Positions 1-6,404 are shown, counted from the first letter of the stretch. The stretch: DNA of 7,036 nt from Vulcanimicrobiota bacterium (GCA_019233415.1 JAFAMK010000146.1:1-7036); one strand, 5' to 3'. Made by a program: numbers and translations. Notes: generated from the sequence alone by a model not told the origin.

Positions 1-425
1 AGCAGGTAGATGTGCCGGCGCGTCTGGTCCTCGACGCCGCGCTCCGCGTCGACGACGAGGACCGCCGTGTCGGCGTCGCTCGCGCCGGTCATCGCGTTGG
101 CGAGGAATTCTTCGTGTCCGGGCGCGTCGATCAGCGCGCAGCGCCGGCCGCCGAGCGTCAGCCAGACACGCGTCGTGTCGATCGTCACCGCCTGATCGCG
201 CTCGTCCTGGAGCGCGTCGAGCGCGAACGACCACTCCGTCGCGAGCCCACGCCGCCGGCTGCTCGCAACGACCTCCGCGATCCGCGCCTCGGGCAGCGAA
301 CCGGTATCGTGGAGCAGTCGCCCGATCAGCGTCGACTTGCCGTGGTCGACGTGACCGAGCACGACGATACGGACGTCACCCTGAGCGCCCCCGTCACCCT
401 GAGCTTGCCGAAGGGGCCGCGTCAC
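1..425 (-). CDS. cysN: Sulfate adenylyltransferase GTPase subunit CysN (partial, N-terminal 141 residues)
   Basis: This is the N-terminal GTPase domain of the large ATP sulfurylase subunit. In this family it couples GTP hydrolysis to formation of adenosine 5'-phosphosulfate by CysD in the cytoplasm. Visible motifs are the P-loop GHVDHGKST (residues 24-32), a switch I region DERDQAVTIDTT (74-85), the G3 motif DAPGHEEF (100-107) and the following TGASDAD (113-119). The NKxD motif and barrel domains lie beyond the left edge, so a C-terminal APS-kinase fusion (CysNC/NodQ type) cannot be excluded. The start is GTG at 425, which overlaps the cysD TGA as GTGA and has a GGGGGA Shine-Dalgarno sequence five bases upstream, implying translational coupling. 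The P-loop is EF-Tu-like (GHVDHGKST) rather than the GNVDDGKST of enterobacterial CysN. Residues 4-17 (PLRQAQGDGGAQGD) are encoded mainly by a dispersed repeat and look non-homologous to other CysN proteins. Confidence 0.93.
   Translation of the reverse strand, partial: MTRPLRQAQGDGGAQGDVRIVVLGHVDHGKSTLIGRLLHDTGSLPEARIAEVVASSRRRGLATEWSFALDALQDERDQAVTIDTTRVWLTLGGRRCALIDAPGHEEFLANAMTGASDADTAVLVVDAERGVEDQTRRHIYL
375..415. repeat. Dispersed palindrome-like repeat (GTCACCCTGAGC type), one long and one partial copy
   Basis: On the plus strand, 393-415 carries an element beginning GTCACCCTGAGCTTGCCGAA and ending AGGG. A 12-base partial copy, GTCACCCTGAGC, lies just before it at 375-386. The long copy is partly self-complementary: CCCTGAGCTTGCCGAAGGG has arms CCCT(GAG) and (GAA)GGG, with a central AGCT. 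From memory, near-identical elements (GTCACCCTGAGCTTGTCGAA...) are scattered through many high-GC environmental genomes, usually between genes. Here the element lies inside the cysN reading frame, directly after the start codon, and the frame stays open. Identity as a known dispersed family is recalled, not searched. Confidence 0.7.
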
Positions 426-1222
426 AGGTATCCCCCGGTGCGCAGCCGCTCGAACGAGGCTTCGCTCTCGTGGTCCATCGTGCGGCCGGCGCGTTCCGCT
501 TCATCGGTCGTCGCGAGCTCGGCGATGACGTCGTCGATCGTCGCGGCGTCGCTGCGGACCGGTACGGTGATGTTCATCTCGCCGAGCGAGCGGTAGCGCA
601 TTCCGTCGCGCGCGAGGTACAGCGGAACGATCGGGATCGCCTCGGCGCGCGTGTAGCGCCACACGTCGAGCTCCGTCCACTGCAGCAGCGGGTGCACGCG
701 CACGTGCCCGCCGTGTGGGATCTCGCTGAGCGTGTAGTCCCAGAACTCCGGCGGCTGCTCGCGCACGTTCCACGTCCCGTCGAGTCCGCGCGGGCTGACG
801 AGCCGCTCCTTCGCGCGCGTGGCCTGCTCGTCGCGGCGAATCCCGACCAGGACGGCACGGTAGCCGTCGCGCAGCAACAGCGTGCGCAGCCCTTCGGTCT
901 TGCGCGCGGCGGCGCGCGCCTGCGGCGGAAGGGTCGGGTCGCAGGCGTCCTCGGGCGGGCACGGCTCGACGCGCAGGTCGAGCTTCCATTCATCCGCGAT
1001 CCGGTCGCGGAAGTCGTACACCTCGGGCAGCTCCATCCCCGTGTCGAGCTGAACGACCGGCATCGGGACCGTGCCGAGGAAGGCCTTGCGGATCAGCCAC
1101 AGGAGCGCCGTGCTGTCCTTGCCCATCGACCACAGGACACAGCACGGGGCAAACAGCCGGTAGGCGTCTCGGATGACCGAGACGGCATGGCCCTCGAGGC
1201 GTTCGAGCTCTTCCGTGACCAA
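422..1222 (-). CDS. cysD: Sulfate adenylyltransferase subunit 2 CysD
   Basis: CysD is the catalytic subunit of the heterodimeric ATP sulfurylase, making adenosine 5'-phosphosulfate from ATP and sulfate in assimilatory sulfate reduction. The 266-residue protein has the PP-loop SMGKDS (32-37), LDTG (59-62), GIRRDEQATRAKER (127-140), WTELDVWRY (182-190), PIVPLY (197-202) and the family-typical tail ERAGRTMDHES...GGYL. It is shorter than E. coli CysD (302 residues). The loss is mainly between PIVPLY and SLGEMNIT (212-219), where the enterobacterial protein has a long insert. The only usable start is TTG at 1222: an in-frame TAA lies about 80 nt upstream with no ATG, GTG or TTG between. A GAAGGGAG sequence sits almost against the TTG, giving tight spacing and perhaps modest initiation. 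The stop overlaps the cysN start, so the two form an operon and a stable complex. Confidence in function is high; the start is less certain. Confidence 0.95.
   Translation of the reverse strand: MVTEELERLEGHAVSVIRDAYRLFAPCCVLWSMGKDSTALLWLIRKAFLGTVPMPVVQLDTGMELPEVYDFRDRIADEWKLDLRVEPCPPEDACDPTLPPQARAAARKTEGLRTLLLRDGYRAVLVGIRRDEQATRAKERLVSPRGLDGTWNVREQPPEFWDYTLSEIPHGGHVRVHPLLQWTELDVWRYTRAEAIPIVPLYLARDGMRYRSLGEMNITVPVRSDAATIDDVIAELATTDEAERAGRTMDHESEASFERLRTGGYL
425..436 (-). promoter_or_regulatory. Ribosome binding site for cysN
   Basis: On the minus strand GGGGGA (436-431) precedes GTG (425-423) by five bases, inside the last codons of cysD. It fixes the cysN start at GTG 425 rather than at any codon nearer the P-loop. 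That means the repeat-derived N-terminal residues are probably translated. Confidence 0.6.
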
Positions 1223-1287
1223 ACTCCCTTCGGCACCCGTTCGTTCGTAGTTCGGCGGCCCATGGCGAAAGAAATCGTAACCTCCGT

Positions 1288-1300
1288 TAATCTTCGATTA
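1288..1300. promoter_or_regulatory. Candidate operator upstream of cysDN (TAATC-TTC-GATTA)
   Basis: A perfect inverted repeat with five-base arms and a three-base spacer sits 66 nt upstream of the cysD TTG, in the most AT-rich part of the spacer. It has the T-N11-A form typical of LysR-type regulator sites. CysB-like LysR proteins control sulfate assimilation in proteobacteria. A regulator gene is not in the window, so the assignment rests on form and position only. A weak -10 candidate, TACGAT, lies just downstream on the minus strand, but no good -35 was found. Confidence 0.35.
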
Positions 1301-1368
1301 GATCGCTCTGCCGCCTCGTCTGCCGAAGGGACCGGACGCATGGCCGAAGAGGTTGCGCCGGCGGGTAC

Positions 1369-1404
1369 AAAAAGGGCGCCCCAGGCCAAAAAAGGCCCGG
1401 GGCG
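1369..1404 (-). terminator. Rho-independent terminator after the receptor-gudD operon
   Basis: On the minus strand CGCCCCGGGCC and GGCCTGGGGCG form an 11-pair stem (one G·U pair) around a TTTTTT loop. The stem is followed by CCC and then TTTTT (1373-1369). It lies about 80 nt past the gudD stop and upstream of the cysDN control region, so it separates the two transcription units. The three-base gap before the T-run makes it slightly weaker than a textbook terminator. Confidence 0.6.
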
Positions 1405-1426
1405 GGGACAAGTGGGCTGGTGTCCC
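1405..1426. other. Small hairpin with AGTGGG loop motif
   Basis: GGGACA (1405-1410) pairs with TGTCCC (1421-1426) around the ten-base loop AGTGGGCTGG. It sits directly between the minus-strand terminator and a longer hairpin whose loop also contains AGTGGG. No function is recognised. Confidence 0.4.
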
Positions 1427-1429
1427 GGC

Positions 1430-1472
1430 AAGGGTGTGCCCCGCAGTGGGGGTAGGCACACCCTTCTTTTTT
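1430..1472 (+). terminator. Hairpin with plus-strand T-tract, 14 nt after the gudD stop
   Basis: AAGGGTGTGCC (1430-1440) and GGCACACCCTT (1455-1465) form a perfect 11-base-pair stem around a 14-base loop. C and six T follow at 1466-1472 on the plus strand. In that orientation it is a textbook intrinsic terminator, yet no plus-strand gene is visible upstream. It may stop antisense transcription from entering gudD, end an unseen small RNA, or act on the minus strand as a 3'-stabilising hairpin for the gudD mRNA. In the last case its flanking tract reads as A-residues before the stem. Confidence 0.5.
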
Positions 1473-1486
1473 CTGTCTCGCCCGGC

Positions 1487-2761
1487 TCACCAGGCGGGGA
1501 CGGTTCGGGTCCAGGCCGGGTCGACGTGCTTGCGCATCTCGGCCGTGTCGTCGCGCTTGCGGTACGGCTGGCGCTCGTAACGCTCGCGGCCGCGGGCGAG
1601 GGCGTCGCGGTCGAGGGTGACGCCGAGGCCGGGGGCCGTCGGAACCGCGACGGCCCCGTCGACGATCGCGACGCGGCCGCCTTCGACGATTTCGTCGCGG
1701 GCGTCTTGCCACGGGTAGTGCGTGTCGCAGACGTAGCGGAGTTGCGGCGTCGCCGCCGCGACGTGCACCATCGCCATCAGCGAGACGCCGAGGTGGCTGT
1801 TCGAGTGCATCGCGAGCTGCAGATCGAACGTCTCGCAGAGCCGGCCGAGGTCGGTGATCGCGCGGGGTCCGCCCCAGAAGTGATGGTCGCCGAGGATCAT
1901 CTGCACCGCGTCGCACGCGACCGCCGGTGGGATGTCGTCGAACCACGTCACCGCGACGTTGCTGGCGAGCGGGATCGCGATCCCGCGCTCGCGCATCGCC
2001 GCGACGAGCGCGCCCATTCCGCCGATCCCGCTGACCGGGTCCTCGACGATCTCCACGACGCCGTGGAGCCGCTCCACGACGCGCAACGCCGTGTCGTGCG
2101 TCCAGGCGCAGTTCGGGTCGATCCGCAGCGGGACGCCGGGGCCGAACGCGTCGCGCAGCGCGAGCATCGCGTCGGCCTCGACCTCGGGGTCGAGGACGCC
2201 CGCTTTCAGCTTCAGGCTTGCGAAGCCGTAGCGCGCGCGGAGCGCCCGCGCCTGCGCGACGATCGCGCCGGGCGTGAGCGCTTCGCCGTAGACGTCCTCG
2301 CGCGCGTCGTCGCCCTCGCCGCCGCCACCGGCATGCTTGTAGAACAAATAGCCGCAGAACGCAACGGTGTCGCGCACGCGCCCGCCGAGCAGGTCGCAGA
2401 ACGGAACGCCTTCCGCGCGCGCGACCAGATCGAGCGCGGCGACCTCGAGCGCGCCGTAGACGCGCAGCGGGACGTCGCGCGGATTCGTTCGCTCGCCCGG
2501 GACCGTGTTGCGCGCGGTCGCCGCGTGCGCCGCCGTGACGCGCTCCTGCAGGTGCGTCAGGCCGCGCGCATCGCTCCCGACGACGACGTCGCGCACCCGT
2601 TCGAGGTCGGCCAGCATCTTGTCGCCGCCGCGCGTCTCGGAAATCCCCACGACCCCGTCCTCGCTGCGCAGCTCGACGATCGCGCGCAGCGCGTACGGCG
2701 CGTGCAGGCCGTACGAGCTGCGCAGCGGCGGGTCGGCGATCGCCACCGGGGTGACGGTCAT
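1487..2761 (-). CDS. gudD: Glucarate dehydratase (enolase superfamily)
   Basis: The predicted enzyme removes water from D-glucarate (and L-idarate) to give 5-keto-4-deoxy-D-glucarate, the first step of glucarate catabolism, in the cytoplasm. From ATG 2761 it has 424 residues; E. coli GudD has 446. The N-terminal capping domain carries PVAIADPPL and HAPYALR. The barrel carries the KxK pair LKLK (K184, K186), metal ligands in RIDPN (D215), VEDP (E240) and SN (N268), then GDHHFW (D292) and MHSNSH (H319, N321). These match the catalytic Lys/His pair, the metal site and the HSNNH-type signature of GlucD in the mandelate racemase group, so the call is stronger than a generic enolase-superfamily label. 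It follows the receptor gene in the same direction, probably in one operon. The start is uncertain: an in-frame ATC at 2776 has the better ribosome binding site. Confidence 0.9.
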   Translation of the reverse strand: MTVTPVAIADPPLRSSYGLHAPYALRAIVELRSEDGVVGISETRGGDKMLADLERVRDVVVGSDARGLTHLQERVTAAHAATARNTVPGERTNPRDVPLRVYGALEVAALDLVARAEGVPFCDLLGGRVRDTVAFCGYLFYKHAGGGGEGDDAREDVYGEALTPGAIVAQARALRARYGFASLKLKAGVLDPEVEADAMLALRDAFGPGVPLRIDPNCAWTHDTALRVVERLHGVVEIVEDPVSGIGGMGALVAAMRERGIAIPLASNVAVTWFDDIPPAVACDAVQMILGDHHFWGGPRAITDLGRLCETFDLQLAMHSNSHLGVSLMAMVHVAAATPQLRYVCDTHYPWQDARDEIVEGGRVAIVDGAVAVPTAPGLGVTLDRDALARGRERYERQPYRKRDDTAEMRKHVDPAWTRTVPAW

Positions 2762-2773
2762 CTCGACGATGCG

Positions 2774-2788
2774 GATCGGTGGTCTCCT
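2774..2788 (-). promoter_or_regulatory. Ribosome binding site of gudD pointing to a possible ATC start
   Basis: On the minus strand AGGAG (2788-2784) overlaps the TAG stop of the receptor gene and is followed after seven bases by ATC (2776-2774). That ATC is in frame with gudD and reads IRIVEM up to the first ATG at 2761. The distance from AGGAG to that ATG is 22 bases, too long for normal initiation. GlucD-family proteins, as recalled, often begin with a residue pattern like M-K-I-x-E, which would align with initiation at the ATC. Confidence 0.45.
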
Positions 2789-5700
2789 ACATCTTGATGC
2801 GCGCCTCGACGAAGACGTTGAACGGCATCTTCGTCGAGTTCTCGGCGTCGTTGTACGCGCCGAGGTACGCACCGTACGGGAACTCGGCGACGGGCTGGAA
2901 GGCCGAGCCGGGGTTGTAGACGTTGGCGACCGGCAGAATCCCGCCTTGCGTGTTGTTCACGCCGTACGAGCAGACGTTGTGGTCGTTGTACGTCCAGGCC
3001 GCCTTCGTCCCGCCGAAGCACGTGTTGACGAGATTCGCGAACGTCGCAACGAGCGTGACCTTGCGCGAGACTTGGTAGCTGACCTGAAGGTTCGCCATGA
3101 ACTGCGCGGGATTGACGAACGCGCCGATCCCGTCGAAACGGTTGGTGAACCGGTTCGGCACCGGGATCGTTCCCGCGCAGGTCGTCGCGTCGTACGGCAA
3201 TCCGGCGCTCGCGCCATACGGATAGCGCGGGTCGTTCGTCGTGCCGCCGGTCAACGCGGCACAGCCGGAGGCGGGATCGACGCCGATCATCGACTCGGGC
3301 GAGCCGTAGCGGCCGCCGCCCTGGAACTGGAAGCTCGGCGTGATCGCCAGCTTGTCGTGCTTGTAGTTCAGCACCAAGACCGCCGCGTAGGGAACGGCGA
3401 ACGAGTCCGCCGCGCCGCCGACCGGTCCCGGGAAGAGGTCGTACGGCGCGTAGCGCGCGGTCGGGTCGAGCAACCCTTGCACCGGCGCGTTCCAGTACGG
3501 GTTCGCGATGTCGCCCGCGGCGCAGCCGGGATCGGGATTGCCCGAGGTGTCGTAGCACGGCGCCGCCGAACCGGTCTGCGAGCCACCCGCGCACTTCTTG
3601 TCGGTCGCGTGCGACGCGCAGTACGACGTGTAGGAGTTGTAGTTGACGATGTCCTGATTCATCTGGCTGACGATCGTCGTCCCGTTCGAGAGCCGGTTGT
3701 AGACGATGTTGCTGTCGGTGTACGTCAGCGCCAGCAGCGCCGCGAGCCCGTTGCGCGAGAAGTCGCCCTTGTTGAGCTGAAACTCGACCCCTTTGCTGGT
3801 CTGGCTCCCGACGTTCAAGTACGCGGTGAAGCCCGACTGCTGGTCGAGGTAGAAGCTCTGCGTCTGGTCCTTGGTGTGGCGGTAGAACGGCGTGAGCTTC
3901 ATCGACCAGTCCGAGTTCTTGAAGTGGTGCTCGATCGAGAAGTCGTAGTTGTCCGAGATCGACGGCCGAATGTCGTGCCCCGGCGTCGTGAACCCGAAGT
4001 GGTAGAAGTTCGTGCCGAGATACGCGGCGAGGTTCTCCTGCTGCGTGTCGAACTGCTGCTCGGCGCTCGTCGGCGGTTCGACGTACTTGCCGTAGCTGAA
4101 GCGCGCGACCGTGTCGGGATCGAACGTGTACGTGCCGGAGAGCCGCGGCTGGAAGACGTTGTAGGTGTTCGACTGGCGCGAGACGTTCTGCAGGTTGGGG
4201 ACCGTCGTGCCGGCCGGGCACGCCGTCGTCGGGTTGTTCGCCACCGGCGCGCCGGTCGCGTTGCTGATGCAAAAGTCGTGGTTGAACGCGGCGAACCAGA
4301 ACTGGCGCGCCGGATCGCCGGGGCGCGTGTCGGCGTCGTTGAAGCGGAACTGGTCGTTGCGCACGCCGAAGCTCAGCAGCAGCTTGTCGTTCGGGCGCCA
4401 CTCGTCGGTGACCGAGAGCGCGGAGAACGTCGGCGAGACGGCGTTGTAGCTCGCGCGCATCCCGTTCTCGGCGAGGAAGTACTGGCACGGGTCGGGACCG
4501 CACAGCGTCCCCGCGGGGACGGCGTTGGTCGGGTTCGACAGTGAGAGCCACGTCGCGAGGCTCGACTTCGACGCGTTGACCGTGCAGGTCGTCGGCGTCG
4601 CGGCGCCGGCCGCGTACTTGTAGCAGATCCCGCTCATCAGGTTGTTCGGGTCGACCAGCACCGCGAAGCGCGAGCCGGAACCCGAGCCGTCGAGCATCGT
4701 GGTCGCGTTCGAGCGCGTCGAGGTCGCGCCGGTGACGTTCGCCGCGACGTTGAGCAGGTTTTTCGGCGTGAGCTGATCGGAGAACGCGAGCGCGACGCCG
4801 CGCGTGTGCGCGCCGACCGTGTAGTCGCGCGAGGCGCTGGTCTGCGCGAGGTTCCCGCCGGCGCCGGTCGACAGGAACGCACTCATCGGCCCGTTCTGGA
4901 TGTTCTCCGAGTAGTACGTGTATCCGTAAAGCCGCAGGTACGCGTTGCTACCGATGTTCTTCTGGTACTGCAGCTTGAAGATCGACTGGCCGTTCCACTG
5001 CGAGTCGCGCGCGTCGACCGGGAGCGGCGAGCCCGGGAGCCGGCCCGTCGGCGAGGACGGGAAGAAATACGGTCCGATCTGGTTCGCGAAGTTGAACGTC
5101 AGCGGAACCGTCTGACCGAGCGCGCCGTGGTAGAGGAAGCCGTCGGTCCAGGTCGCCGGAACGCCGAAGACGTTGATGACCGCAGCGGGTCCGCCCAGGT
5201 CGTTCACCGACGAGTAGAACGTGTTGTGGAGCAGCTGGCTGTCCCATAGCAGCTGCACGTCGTCGCGGTTGCCGTTTTTCTGCGGAAGCCCGATGTGCAG
5301 GTTCACGACCGCGTCGCGCGACTGGATCCCCGACTGGTAGCCGAAGTTGTACGGCGCCATCGCGTAGCCGCCCGGGCCGAACCCGTTCGCGTAGCAGGCC
5401 GAGTAGTTGTTGTCGGTCGCGGTCCCCGTGCAGCCGGTCGGCGAGGCCACGTAGTTCAGCACCTGGCCGTACTGGCTGTAGCCGACGGCGTTGTTGTCGT
5501 CGACGTAGCGGAACTGCTGGTCGTAGCCACCGACGCCGACGTAGTACGAGAACGTGCGCGCGCGGTTCGCGCCGCCGGCCTCGGCCGTCGCCTTGTGGTA
5601 GTACGTCGGCCCGCCGATCGAGCCGGTGAGCGTCTCGCTCGCCGGATACGTCCCGGTCTTGATGACCTGGTTGATGTAGCCGGAGAGCCCCTGGCCTTCG

Positions 5701-6404
5701 GAGTTGGCCGGCGTCGCGCCGGTATAGACTTGCAGCTCCTGCTGACCGAGCGACGAGAGCGCGGCCGACGGCGCGTTGTCGAACGCGCGGTTGACCGGAA
5801 CGCCGTCGAACTCGAAGCCGACCTGGTTGTAGTTGCCGCCGCGAATCGAGACGGTCTGGTTGTAGCCGGTCTGGTTCATCGGCAGCACCGCGCCGGGGAC
5901 CGACGCGATCCCCGCGTACGCGCTGTTCAGTCCGCCGCCGCCGCCGAGCGACGACACCTTGTCCTGCGTCGCGGCGTTGACCGAGTAGACGTCGGCGGTC
6001 GTTCCCGCGTGCACGAGGTTGCTCGCCGAACGCGCCGTCGTGCCACCGATCTGCTGCAGCGTCTTGGCGAGCTTCATCGATGCGACCGCTTGCGCGTCGG
6101 CGACGACGAGGATGCCGCTTTGCGAGGCGAGCGTGTAGCCGGCCTTCTCGACCGTGACGGTGTACGTGTCCGGCGCCAGCGAGACGAACACGAAGTGTCC
6201 GCTTCCGTCGGTGCGCGTGCTGCCGTTCTGCGACGGGCTCACGACGGTCACGCGGGCGTCGGCGACCGGCGCGCCGGTGGTTTGATCGGTGATCACGCCG
6301 CCGATTCCACCGGTCGTTCCGGCGAGCGCGGCAACGGTCTGCGTGACGAGCGAGGCACACACCATCAGCGCCGCGATCGCATTCCGCATCGAACCTCGGG
6401 TCAT
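2787..6404 (-). CDS. TonB-dependent receptor with carboxypeptidase-regulatory-like N-terminal domain
   Basis: This is an outer-membrane active transporter of 1205 residues, energised by TonB-ExbBD. Residues 1-28 form a signal peptide ending AALA, before GTTGG. Residues 32-112 form a transthyretin-like/carboxypeptidase-regulatory domain (GGVITDQTTGAPVADARVTV, then DGSGHFVFVSLAPDTYTV). The plug spans roughly 138-255, with SIRGG (187-190), FEFDGVPVNR (198-206) and EGQGLSGYINQVIKTG (236-251). The rest is beta-barrel with long loops, including SFGVRND, RFSYGKYVEPP and SDNYDFSIEHHF. It ends in RIKM rather than the usual aromatic residue. The mature part has 16 cysteines arranged as close pairs in loop-like segments. 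The start at ATG 6404 is chosen for GGAGGGGG four bases upstream and an immediate signal peptide; an in-frame ATG at 6443 is less likely. Substrate is not known; the following gudD suggests a sugar acid or glycoside. Oar-like receptors of Acidobacteriota are the alternative relatives. Confidence 0.92.
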   Translation of the reverse strand: MTRGSMRNAIAALMVCASLVTQTVAALAGTTGGIGGVITDQTTGAPVADARVTVVSPSQNGSTRTDGSGHFVFVSLAPDTYTVTVEKAGYTLASQSGILVVADAQAVASMKLAKTLQQIGGTTARSASNLVHAGTTADVYSVNAATQDKVSSLGGGGGLNSAYAGIASVPGAVLPMNQTGYNQTVSIRGGNYNQVGFEFDGVPVNRAFDNAPSAALSSLGQQELQVYTGATPANSEGQGLSGYINQVIKTGTYPASETLTGSIGGPTYYHKATAEAGGANRARTFSYYVGVGGYDQQFRYVDDNNAVGYSQYGQVLNYVASPTGCTGTATDNNYSACYANGFGPGGYAMAPYNFGYQSGIQSRDAVVNLHIGLPQKNGNRDDVQLLWDSQLLHNTFYSSVNDLGGPAAVINVFGVPATWTDGFLYHGALGQTVPLTFNFANQIGPYFFPSSPTGRLPGSPLPVDARDSQWNGQSIFKLQYQKNIGSNAYLRLYGYTYYSENIQNGPMSAFLSTGAGGNLAQTSASRDYTVGAHTRGVALAFSDQLTPKNLLNVAANVTGATSTRSNATTMLDGSGSGSRFAVLVDPNNLMSGICYKYAAGAATPTTCTVNASKSSLATWLSLSNPTNAVPAGTLCGPDPCQYFLAENGMRASYNAVSPTFSALSVTDEWRPNDKLLLSFGVRNDQFRFNDADTRPGDPARQFWFAAFNHDFCISNATGAPVANNPTTACPAGTTVPNLQNVSRQSNTYNVFQPRLSGTYTFDPDTVARFSYGKYVEPPTSAEQQFDTQQENLAAYLGTNFYHFGFTTPGHDIRPSISDNYDFSIEHHFKNSDWSMKLTPFYRHTKDQTQSFYLDQQSGFTAYLNVGSQTSKGVEFQLNKGDFSRNGLAALLALTYTDSNIVYNRLSNGTTIVSQMNQDIVNYNSYTSYCASHATDKKCAGGSQTGSAAPCYDTSGNPDPGCAAGDIANPYWNAPVQGLLDPTARYAPYDLFPGPVGGAADSFAVPYAAVLVLNYKHDKLAITPSFQFQGGGRYGSPESMIGVDPASGCAALTGGTTNDPRYPYGASAGLPYDATTCAGTIPVPNRFTNRFDGIGAFVNPAQFMANLQVSYQVSRKVTLVATFANLVNTCFGGTKAAWTYNDHNVCSYGVNNTQGGILPVANVYNPGSAFQPVAEFPYGAYLGAYNDAENSTKMPFNVFVEARIKM

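Larger units (their letters stand above)
1223..1486. other. 264-nt intergenic spacer between gudD and cysD
   Basis: No convincing gene is visible here. The gudD-proximal part (about 1369-1472) is GC-rich and holds three consecutive hairpins, two with adjoining T-tracts. The cysD-proximal part (about 1261-1310) is locally AT-richer and carries an inverted repeat, so it is the probable control region of cysDN. The decamer TGCCGAAGGG occurs at 1321-1330 and in inverted orientation at 1226-1235. It matches the end of the repeat found inside cysN. A short reading frame starting at the minus-strand ATG at 1263, out of frame with cysD, has no recognisable content. Confidence 0.6.

Noticed and set aside
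1093..1461. A 122-codon minus-strand frame over the gudD-cysD spacer, with an internal ATG at 1263
   Set aside because: It runs through the hairpin cluster and out of frame into cysD, with no family resemblance. The ATG lies 17 bases from the nearest GGAGG, too far to be a convincing leader peptide.
470..2797. A 775-codon open frame on the plus strand across cysD and gudD
   Set aside because: Its translation is an Arg/Ala/Val/Asp-rich low-complexity stream typical of the antisense frame of high-GC genes. The minus strand carries clear family motifs over the same interval and the frame crosses two terminators.
2505..4544. A 679-codon open frame on the plus strand opposite gudD and the receptor
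   Set aside because: It lacks any recognisable domain, is dominated by RR, VV and AR strings, and mirrors the coding frame of the receptor.
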